From: PXAH01 sp964605645
GTDB lineage: Bacteria > Omnitrophota > Gorgyraeia > Duberdicusellales > 4484-171
DNA length: 11,429 nt
Assembly: GCA_964605645.1 (NCBI GenBank)
Contig: CAZSDJ010000042.1
Span: 1 to 11,429, forward strand
Reading direction: 5' to 3'
Made by a program: the position numbers and the translations under genes. Positions 5,602-11,429 of the stretch are shown here, piece after piece. Each line of letters begins with the position of its first letter. Positions within the stretch are counted from its first letter, which is position 1. The notes under the pieces are model-generated. The model had not been told where the DNA came from. It searched no databases and saw nothing but the letters and a program-made list of their open reading frames with translations.

Positions 5602-6402
5602 TTATTTGTTGACAGTAATTCCGGAAGAATTGATTATTAAACTTTTTATTGGCTTCTGAATTGAAGAAAGTTTGGGGATTGGTTGGCCATCAACTTCTAA
5701 ATATACAGCCGAGCCGTCACTTATTTTAAATTCTAATTCTTGCTCAGCCCGCCAGGTTTCAACTTCGCCTTTTTCTAAGACCCCTTCAAAGATAAGGTTT
5801 CCATCAGAAATAACTTTGATAAAACAAGGTTTTTTTACAGTTAAAGCTGCGGTTATTTGATCAAGTTGGCCAATTAGCTGCGGTTTTGGTTCTTGGTTAT
5901 TTTTTTCTTCGGCCGGTTTTTCAACTTGTTGTTGGCTCACTGCCTGTTTTCGATTCCTAAAAAACCCCAGCACCTTTCGAAAAGAAAACCTCACCCCTAA
6001 AAAACCAAGCCAAAAAATAAGAAGGATTATAACAGCAAGTAATATATTTTTTCTTACTTGGGGCGAAATTTTAGATATTAATTTAGTCATTGATTTAATA
6101 ATTATTTTAAAAAAATTAAAAATTGGGTTTTGGCCGCTTTCTTTTTTTTGTTTTGGGTTGTTTACGGTAGCCCTAATCTTTTTTTGAATTTGCTCTAATT
6201 CGTCTTTTATTTCTACCCCTAAAAATGAGGCATAAATTTTGATAAACCCTTTAATATAAATTGGAGTTATATTGTCAAGATTACAGCTTTCGATATCACG
6301 GATAACCGCAGGATGCAATTTAGTTTCACTGACTACTTTTTCAATACTGTAGCCTAGCTCTCTTCTTTTATCCTTAATTCTAATGCATAGATCTTCGATC
6401 AT
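5602..6402 (-). CDS. rodZ: RodZ-like helix-turn-helix membrane protein
   Basis: A bitopic membrane protein of the RodZ family, which in rod-shaped bacteria links MreB filaments to the cell wall machinery. Residues about 4-65 form the RodZ-type helix-turn-helix domain (LGYSIEKVVSETKL...IYIKGFIKIYASFLGV). A single hydrophobic segment at about 119-138 is the membrane anchor, preceded by a basic juxtamembrane stretch. A polar linker rich in Q, E and K (about 150-180) leads to a C-terminal beta-rich DUF4115-type domain (about 183-262). The start ATG overlaps the ftsK TGA as ATGA (6402-6399), with AAGG in the ftsK end as a plausible Shine-Dalgarno, so the genes are translationally coupled. RodZ beside pgsA and ftsK matches the position of ymfM in Bacillus. 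No mreB is present in the window. The domain architecture is clear; a role in cell shape is inferred from the family. Confidence 0.88.
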   Translation of the reverse strand: MIEDLCIRIKDKRRELGYSIEKVVSETKLHPAVIRDIESCNLDNITPIYIKGFIKIYASFLGVEIKDELEQIQKKIRATVNNPKQKKESGQNPIFNFFKIIIKSMTKLISKISPQVRKNILLAVIILLIFWLGFLGVRFSFRKVLGFFRNRKQAVSQQQVEKPAEEKNNQEPKPQLIGQLDQITAALTVKKPCFIKVISDGNLIFEGVLEKGEVETWRAEQELEFKISDGSAVYLEVDGQPIPKLSSIQKPIKSLIINSSGITVNK

Positions 6403-8597
6403 ATCAAGCCTTTTTCTGCTAAGTATTTTTCCTTCTCAACCAGTATATCACGTGCTTTCGATCCACAAAAGGGCCCTACGATACCTTTTTGTTCCATAAT
6501 ATCAAGCAGTCTTGCGGCTCGGGTGTAACCAATCCGCATCCTTCTTTGTAAAAGTGAAGCTGATGCTTGGTCGGTTTGTAAAATCAACCTTACCGCATCG
6601 TCAAAAAGTTCATCACTGCCTAAATTCATTTTTTGCCTCTTTTCTTCTTCAGTTATTGACTTTTCATAAATTGGCGCGCCTTGATTACGGCAAAAATCAG
6701 CTAAACGTTCAATGTCATGATCGTCAATAAAAGACCCTTGGCCGCGGGTAAGCTTTATCGAACCCGGATGTAAAAATAAAAGATCGCCTTTGCCTAACAA
6801 CTTATCAGCTCCCATTGAATCCAGCACTGTGCGCGAATCAACTCGGGAAGACACCTTAAACGAGATTCGCGCAGGAAAGTTTGCTTTGATTACACCGGTT
6901 ATAACATCAACAGAAGGCCTCTGGGTTGCCAGAATTAAATGAATCCCCACCGCTCTCGACAGTTGTGCCAGGCGCTGAATTGCAGTTTCGATACTTTCGC
7001 GGGCTACAGTCATCAAATCAGCTAGCTCATCGATAACAATTACAATATAAGGCATTTTTTCTTGTTGTTGCCTGTTGTAGGAATCAATATTCCGGGTTCC
7101 TTCTTTGGCTAATTTTTTATAACGCTGCTCCATCTCCCCTACCGCCCAATTCAAGGCTGCAAAAGCCTTTTTCGATTCTGAAATTATCGGGTGAATTAAA
7201 TGAGGGATATCAGCAAAGGGAGCAAGTTCTACCATCTTCGGGTCGACTAAAATAAACTTTAATTGATCCGGCTTTGCCTTAAATAACATCGAAGATATTA
7301 GTGAATTAACACATACGGTTTTACCGGCTCCGGTCGCCCCCGCAATCAAAAGATGGGGCATCTCGCCTAAATCAGCAATAATCGAATTACCGGATACGTC
7401 TTTTCCCACCGCTAAGGTCAATTTGGAATCCGCATTCATAAACTTTTTCTCTTCTAACAACTCGCGCAGATGAACCAGATGTTTATGAGAATTAGGGATT
7501 TCAATCCCGACTGTGCCTCGGCCGGGGAGCGGAGCTACGATTCTCACCATCGAAGACTTCATCGACAAAGCAATATCATCAGCCAATGACGATATTTTTT
7601 GAATTTTAGTCCCCGCCTGCGGCGAAAGTTCATACATAGTTACAACCGGCCCTTTTTGGACACTAACTACTTCTGCTTCCACCCCAAAATCTAACAAAGA
7701 TCTTTCTAACCTTTTGATATTTGCTTTAATATTGCCTTTGGTTTCAGAATAATCAGTGGAAGGCGGTTTTTTTAATAAGTTAAAAGAAGGTAATTGGTAA
7801 CTAGCCGGATCATAACTTTCTTTGTCGGTAGCCTGATCTTGGCCAGTTTTAGGTTTTGGTTTGGCAGCTGTTTTTTCGTTATTTGCTAACGTTGTTGAAA
7901 TTTGGGGCGCATAACTCGGCTCTGATTTATTAGTTTTTGGTTGGTACATTTTTATCTCCGGAGTTTTTCCTTTTAATTGAGGCGAACTCTGTACAGTGGC
8001 TTGTCTCTTTTTGCTGCGTGTCTTTTTAAAATTAGAAAAATTTTCACTTGCGGCAGCTGTTAATTTCAAGATGAAATTCTTGATAATCCGGGAAAAATCC
8101 ATGAAGAAAAAACCAAAAAGCAAAATGGCATTAATTGCCATAATCAAAAAAACCGTAATCAATGAACCGGTAAAACCTAAGTAGTCTTTAAAAAAATTAT
8201 CTAATAAAAACCCTAACAATCCCCCTGCCTGAAAAATTTCCGAATTTTGATTGAAAAACAAACTGATAAAAGTAGATAAGAAAACGATAAAAAAGATAAA
8301 AGCAATTCCATTTACGATCTTATTTCTACCGAGGCCGTGAAAACGTAAAAATTCCAATTCGGCAAAACCGAGAAAAAATAAATAAAAAGGGATAAAGTAA
8401 GCCGCATATCCAAATAAAAAAAACAAACCAAATGCAACATAAGCTCCGGCAATCCCGATAAAATTAGAAACATTTACCGGGGTTGGCGCAAAGATAACGG
8501 AAATATCTTGGGGAGTATAAGAAATTAAACTTAAGAAAATAAGCAGAAAAGAAAAAAAGAATATAGTACTTTTTAAAAAAGAGGAGAGTCTACTCAT
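6399..8597 (-). CDS. ftsK: DNA translocase FtsK/SpoIIIE
   Basis: A membrane-anchored hexameric motor that pumps chromosomal DNA through the division septum. The N-terminus has about four to five hydrophobic segments (roughly residues 8-27, 44-75, 95-117 and 145-167). A polar low-complexity linker (about 190-280) comes next and is short compared with E. coli FtsK. The motor carries Walker A GATGAGKT (420-427), Walker B IVIVIDE (518-524, catalytic D523/E524) and the LILATQRPS segment (554-562). The C-terminal winged-helix gamma domain (about 660-725, with IGYTRAARLLDIMEQKGIVGP) is the part that in the family reads KOPS/SRS orienting sequences. At 732 residues it is close to the size of B. subtilis SpoIIIE. 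The ATG at 8597 lies five bases after a TATAAT and has no Shine-Dalgarno, so a leaderless transcript is likely. It heads ftsK-rodZ-rimO. Confidence 0.97.
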   Translation of the reverse strand: MSRLSSFLKSTIFFFSFLLIFLSLISYTPQDISVIFAPTPVNVSNFIGIAGAYVAFGLFFLFGYAAYFIPFYLFFLGFAELEFLRFHGLGRNKIVNGIAFIFFIVFLSTFISLFFNQNSEIFQAGGLLGFLLDNFFKDYLGFTGSLITVFLIMAINAILLFGFFFMDFSRIIKNFILKLTAAASENFSNFKKTRSKKRQATVQSSPQLKGKTPEIKMYQPKTNKSEPSYAPQISTTLANNEKTAAKPKPKTGQDQATDKESYDPASYQLPSFNLLKKPPSTDYSETKGNIKANIKRLERSLLDFGVEAEVVSVQKGPVVTMYELSPQAGTKIQKISSLADDIALSMKSSMVRIVAPLPGRGTVGIEIPNSHKHLVHLRELLEEKKFMNADSKLTLAVGKDVSGNSIIADLGEMPHLLIAGATGAGKTVCVNSLISSMLFKAKPDQLKFILVDPKMVELAPFADIPHLIHPIISESKKAFAALNWAVGEMEQRYKKLAKEGTRNIDSYNRQQQEKMPYIVIVIDELADLMTVARESIETAIQRLAQLSRAVGIHLILATQRPSVDVITGVIKANFPARISFKVSSRVDSRTVLDSMGADKLLGKGDLLFLHPGSIKLTRGQGSFIDDHDIERLADFCRNQGAPIYEKSITEEEKRQKMNLGSDELFDDAVRLILQTDQASASLLQRRMRIGYTRAARLLDIMEQKGIVGPFCGSKARDILVEKEKYLAEKGLI

Positions 8598-8602
8598 TGT
8601 TA

Positions 8603-8630
8603 ATTATAAAAAGCCCTGTTAGCTTATCAA
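8603..8630 (-). promoter_or_regulatory. ftsK promoter embedded in the pnp terminator
   Basis: On the minus strand TTGATA (8630-8625, five of six matches to TTGACA) is followed after 16 bases by a perfect TATAAT (8608-8603). The -35 starts in the hairpin loop and runs into the descending arm of the pnp terminator, and the first T of the -10 is the last T of its T-tract. Five bases separate TATAAT from the ATG, so the predicted start is at or next to the A of the ATG. Confidence 0.65.
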
Positions 8631-8660
8631 AAATTTTTAAGATAAAAGCTTACAGGGCTT
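8606..8660 (-). terminator. Intrinsic terminator of rpsO-pnp
   Basis: A long inverted repeat lies 6 nt beyond the pnp stop. Its ascending arm is 8660-8641 and its descending arm 8628-8611 on the minus strand. The outer eight base pairs (AAGCCCTG with CAGGGCTT) are perfect; the inner part pairs with one mismatch and a two-base bulge, around an AT-rich loop. It is followed by a T-run, as expected for a Rho-independent terminator of the pnp transcript. Confidence 0.85.
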
Positions 8661-8666
8661 GTATTT

Positions 8667-10748
8667 CTATTTAGCTTGTTTTAAGCTTAATTTCAATTTA
8701 CCAAAGTTGTCTTTTCCGATAACTTTTACTTTAACTATATCGCCTTCTTTAACAACTTCACCCGGATCCTTAACAAACCCTTCAGCCATTTCAGAAACAT
8801 GAAGAAGGCCGGATTTCGATGGACTCAGTTCACAGAAAGCCCCATAACTCATAAGTTTATCTACCTTTGCCTCTACGATATCACCCACATCAAATTCTCT
8901 GGTAATATTTTCAATGGCAGAAATTGCCTGCTCTAATTCTTCGCTGGTTTCAGCTACCACCGATACTAAATTCCGATCATCATCAATATCCACTGTGACA
9001 TTATAATCTTTACTCATCTTTCTGATATTTTTACCGCCGGGGCCGATAACCATCCCAATCTTATCCGGATCTATATTTAGAGATTTAATCTTGGGAGCAT
9101 ATTTTGAAAGTGCCTCCCGCGGCTCGGCTAATCCTTTACTCATATTATCTAAAATAACAAGACGGGCTTCTTTTGCTTTTTGCAAAGCATCTTTTATCAT
9201 ATTAATAGTTATGCCGTCGATTTTAGTATCAACTTGAATTGCAGTAACTCCTTTTTTGGTACCGGCAACTTTAAAGTCCAAGTCACCGCAATGATCTTCA
9301 ATCCCGGCAATATCGGTAAGAATTTTATAATTATCTCCGTCGGCCACCATCCCGATTGCGATTCCGGCAACTGCATCTTTTAAAGGGACGCCGGCATCCA
9401 TCATCGACAGCGATGCCGCACAAGCAGTAGCCATGCTTGATGAACCGTTTGATTCTAAAATTTCAGAGACTATTCTAATTGTATAAGGAAATTCATCCCG
9501 CGACGGCACAACCGGTTTTAATGCTTTTTCCGCTAAGGTACCGTGGCCGATATCTCTTCTTGACGGGCCGCGCATAAATTTTACCTCACCTACTGAAAAA
9601 GGAGGAAAATTATAATGAAGCATAAAATGTTTTGATTTCTCTCCTTCTAAGGCTTCAATATATTGTTCGTCGCCGCTTGTACCCAGAGTTGTTATTGCCA
9701 AAGCTTGAGTTTGGCCTCTTCTAAATAATCCTGTTCCGTGCGGCCGCGGCAGTACTCTTGCCTCACTGGTAAGCTCTCGAATGTCAGAAAGCCCCCGCTT
9801 GTCCGGCCGGATACCTTCTTCTAACACTTTCTGGCGAAAAACTTCTTCTTCAACTGCAGACAAAGCTTTTTTCAAGTCAGATTCAGTAACTTCTGAATCC
9901 TCATTTATAAATTCTGCCTTTAAAGATTCCATTATCTCGCCGGAAGCTTTGGCTTTATCTTCTTTTTTTTCCATCCCGTAATTATTGCGAACAACTTTAA
10001 TTACTTTATCCCGAACCTTAGCTGTTAAATCTTTATCGTCTGAGCATGCATCAACTTCTTTTTTCGGTTTCCCTTCCTTTGCCTGTAATTCCTTTTGAGT
10101 TTTAATAATATCGGCAATAAAAGGTTGGGCAAATTCAATTGCAGCTACAACATCTTCTTCTTGAGATTGATCAAATCCACCTTCAATCATAACTGTTTTT
10201 TCGCCGGTCCCCACAACTACAATATCGATTGGAGAACCTTCCCGTTGTTGATAAGAAGGATTTGCTACAAACTCATCTCCTACCTTTGAAACCCTTACTG
10301 CTCCGATTGGTTTTGCAAAAGGAATATCTGAAATCGCCAAAGCCGTACTGGCTGCATTTAACGCAATTACGTCAGGATCATTTTCCCGGTCGCTGGATAA
10401 AACCATTGCAATGATTTGCACTTCATTAGTTAAGCCTTTAGGGAAAAGCGGCCGCAACGGCCGGTCAATCAAGCGGCAAGTTAAGATTTCTGTATCAGTA
10501 GGCCTGCCTTCTTTTTTAAAGAACCCGCCCGGGATTCTTCCGGCAGCATAAGTTTTTTCACGATATTCAACCATCAGCGGAAAAAATCCGCGGTCCGGAT
10601 AACTCTGCGCAGACATACAAGTTGTAACTAAAACTATAGTATCCCCCAACGAAGCTTTAACGCTGCCATGAGCTTGAGCTGCCATTTGGCCGGTTGATAA
10701 CTCCAAGGGATATTTTCCGATTTTAGATGTAGATAATGAAGTAAGCAT
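8667..10748 (-). CDS. pnp: Polyribonucleotide nucleotidyltransferase (PNPase)
   Basis: A phosphorolytic 3'-5' exoribonuclease and RNA-tailing enzyme that forms a trimeric ring. It contains two RNase PH-like domains (about residues 10-215 and 315-540) joined by a helical region. Catalytic residues are seen in EDHCGDLDFKVAG, where D485 and D491 correspond to E. coli D486 and D492. A KH domain with the GPGG loop (569-572) follows, then an S1 RNA-binding domain (about 620-688, with YGAFCEL and SGLLHVSEM). At 693 residues the protein ends directly after S1 and lacks the C-terminal tail with which E. coli PNPase (711 residues) contacts RNase E. The ATG follows the rpsO TAA with no base between (TAAATG) and without a Shine-Dalgarno, so reinitiation after S15 translation is likely. 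The rpsO-pnp pair is conserved across bacteria. A hairpin terminator follows the stop. Confidence 0.98.
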   Translation of the reverse strand: MLTSLSTSKIGKYPLELSTGQMAAQAHGSVKASLGDTIVLVTTCMSAQSYPDRGFFPLMVEYREKTYAAGRIPGGFFKKEGRPTDTEILTCRLIDRPLRPLFPKGLTNEVQIIAMVLSSDRENDPDVIALNAASTALAISDIPFAKPIGAVRVSKVGDEFVANPSYQQREGSPIDIVVVGTGEKTVMIEGGFDQSQEEDVVAAIEFAQPFIADIIKTQKELQAKEGKPKKEVDACSDDKDLTAKVRDKVIKVVRNNYGMEKKEDKAKASGEIMESLKAEFINEDSEVTESDLKKALSAVEEEVFRQKVLEEGIRPDKRGLSDIRELTSEARVLPRPHGTGLFRRGQTQALAITTLGTSGDEQYIEALEGEKSKHFMLHYNFPPFSVGEVKFMRGPSRRDIGHGTLAEKALKPVVPSRDEFPYTIRIVSEILESNGSSSMATACAASLSMMDAGVPLKDAVAGIAIGMVADGDNYKILTDIAGIEDHCGDLDFKVAGTKKGVTAIQVDTKIDGITINMIKDALQKAKEARLVILDNMSKGLAEPREALSKYAPKIKSLNIDPDKIGMVIGPGGKNIRKMSKDYNVTVDIDDDRNLVSVVAETSEELEQAISAIENITREFDVGDIVEAKVDKLMSYGAFCELSPSKSGLLHVSEMAEGFVKDPGEVVKEGDIVKVKVIGKDNFGKLKLSLKQAK

Positions 10749-11015
10749 TTATTTTTTAAAGTTTAACTCTTTGGCAACTTCTTGATAACTAGCTGCATCT
10801 TTTTCTTTTAAATAATTAATCAAGCGGCGCCTTCTCCCTACCAAAGTCAGAAGGCCGCGGCGGGAATGAAAATCTTTCTTATGCTTTTTCATGTGATCAG
10901 TAAGATAATTGATCCTTTCGGTAAGCAAAGCAATCTGGACAGCAACTGATCCGGTATCACCCAGATGCCCTTTAAATTTCTCAATAATCTCTTTTTTTCT
11001 CGTCTTGTTAATCAT
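10749..11015 (-). CDS. rpsO: Small ribosomal subunit protein uS15
   Basis: Ribosomal protein S15 of the 30S platform, which binds the central domain of 16S rRNA early in assembly. At 88 residues it has the standard length. The conserved features are GDTGSVAVQIALLTERI (residues 19-35), the RNA-contacting HKKDFHSRRGLL (45-56) and the basic GRRRRLINYLK run (60-70). The ATG at 11015 has no Shine-Dalgarno, and the proximal promoter would place the transcription start within about two bases of it; a second promoter farther upstream would give an 84-nt leader. In E. coli, S15 represses its own translation through a leader pseudoknot; I see no clear equivalent, and a leaderless transcript could not carry one. 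The stop codon abuts the pnp start, so the two genes form one transcription unit. Confidence 0.98.
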   Translation of the reverse strand: MINKTRKKEIIEKFKGHLGDTGSVAVQIALLTERINYLTDHMKKHKKDFHSRRGLLTLVGRRRRLINYLKEKDAASYQEVAKELNFKK

Positions 11016-11023
11016 AGGCTAAT

Positions 11024-11052
11024 ATAATACAATTTTTAAATTTCTCTGTCAA
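11024..11052 (-). promoter_or_regulatory. Proximal rpsO promoter (P2), consensus -35
   Basis: On the minus strand a perfect TTGACA (11052-11047) is followed after 17 bases by TATTAT (11029-11024), five of six matches. The last base of the -10 lies eight bases before the ATG, so transcription should start about two bases upstream of the start codon. This is the strongest promoter by consensus in the window, fitting a ribosomal protein gene. Confidence 0.75.
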
Positions 11053-11105
11053 CCTTATTTTATTTTAATTAAAAAGAAAGGTTAAACGTTTCTTGAAGCA
11101 AGATT

Positions 11106-11133
11106 ATTGTAGTATGCTAAAACTTTTAGTCAA
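11106..11133 (-). promoter_or_regulatory. Possible distal rpsO promoter (P1)
   Basis: On the minus strand TTGACT (11133-11128) and TACAAT (11111-11106) are separated by 16 bases, each with five of six matches. The predicted start is near 11099, giving an 84-nt leader. The sequence between the hexamers is largely a small palindrome (11117-11129, CTAAAA and TTTTAG arms around one base), which could bind a regulator or be chance. Confidence 0.45.
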
Positions 11134-11141
11134 TCGTTATT

Positions 11142-11357
11142 TTAAGCTTCTTCCTTTTCGGCTTCAAAACCCTTGACTATTTTTTTAACTTCCATTTCCG
11201 TATTTTCGATTTTTTGGCGGCAAAGCTTAATTAGTTCAACTGCCTTTTTAACCTTAACTGATACCTGGTCAACATCAATCCGTTCTGCCTCTAGGTCTGC
11301 CAGTATCTGATTCAACTCCTCAACCGCCTCACTATACTTTATCTCTTTCTTCCCCAT
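11142..11357 (-). CDS. xseB: Exodeoxyribonuclease VII small subunit
   Basis: The small helical subunit of exonuclease VII, which joins XseA to degrade single-stranded DNA from both ends. At 71 residues it has the family size. The pattern YSEAVEELNQILADLEAERIDVDQ (residues 8-31) and the following KKAVELIKLCRQKIENTEMEVKKI match the two-helix XseB fold. The ATG at 11357 is preceded by the strongest ribosome binding site in the window. XseA is not in the window. It would have to lie beyond the right edge, at least 72 nt upstream, whereas xseA and xseB often overlap or nearly touch. The downstream neighbours rpsO-pnp have their own promoters. I could not identify a convincing promoter for xseB itself in the 72 bases available. 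Confidence 0.9.
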   Translation of the reverse strand: MGKKEIKYSEAVEELNQILADLEAERIDVDQVSVKVKKAVELIKLCRQKIENTEMEVKKIVKGFEAEKEEA

Positions 11358-11359
11358 TG

Positions 11360-11367
11360 CTCCTCCC
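11360..11367 (-). promoter_or_regulatory. Strong Shine-Dalgarno of xseB
   Basis: The minus strand reads GGGAGGAG directly upstream of CA-ATG. It is the only near-perfect anti-16S match before a start codon in this window. It shows that the organism probably keeps a functional anti-Shine-Dalgarno, although most other starts here lack such a site. Confidence 0.8.
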
Positions 11368-11429
11368 TTTGTTCTATTTAACGCGAAATAACGCTAATTT
11401 TTAACAAATAAACACTAATATAATTCGCG

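Noticed and set aside
9180..9383. Open frames on the plus strand opposite pnp (also near 9781, 10095 and 10229)
   Set aside because: They mirror the conserved PNPase coding sequence and have no family resemblance.
11371..11429. Promoter for xseB in the right-edge sequence
   Set aside because: TTGTTA and TTAAAT hexamers exist but are 20 bases apart, outside the usual spacing.

Overview
The window is a compact, AT-rich bacterial housekeeping region with eleven complete protein genes and no transposase, integrase, phage gene, tRNA, rRNA or CRISPR array that I can see. The promoters resemble the sigma-70 consensus (TTGACA/TATAAT). The minus-strand order rpsO-pnp-ftsK-rodZ-rimO-pgsA-pgpA resembles the rpsO-pnp-spoIIIE-rodZ(ymfM)-pgsA-cinA-recA neighbourhood of Firmicutes such as Bacillus subtilis. 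Composition, sparse Shine-Dalgarno sites and 7-nt repeats between genes make me think of an uncultured phylum such as Omnitrophota, but that placement is a guess from memory. It needs a phylogeny of PNPase, FtsK or S15.

Layout: 1-124 holds the promoter and leader of a plus-strand group, uvrD-like helicase (125-2044), a lone CinA C-terminal domain (2088-2558) and thpR (2596-3144). This group converges on, and overlaps by 37 nt, a minus-strand series. Read from the right edge, that series is xseB (11357-11142); rpsO-pnp, coupled by an abutting stop and start; a hairpin terminator; ftsK-rodZ-rimO, with an ATGA overlap and then a 9-nt gap; and pgsA-pgpA. No gene-free stretch exceeds about 130 bases.

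The functions form four themes. DNA processing and segregation: UvrD-like helicase, ExoVII small subunit, FtsK. RNA and translation: S15, PNPase, the S12 methylthiotransferase RimO, and the 2'-5' RNA ligase-like phosphodiesterase ThpR. Envelope and shape: RodZ, and PgsA and PgpA, which catalyse two consecutive steps of phosphatidylglycerol synthesis. NAD/nucleotide salvage: the CinA-like domain, which has altered signature residues.

The less ordinary signals lie between the genes. (1) Four degenerate arrays in strict 7-nt register, each with a different unit, sit in three gaps between 2558 and 4339. (2) The pnp terminator hairpin and the ftsK promoter occupy the same bases. (3) The promoters of cinA, ftsK and rpsO are placed so that transcription should begin at or within about two bases of the start codon, which predicts leaderless mRNAs; xseB, by contrast, has a textbook Shine-Dalgarno. 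I found no new multi-gene system.
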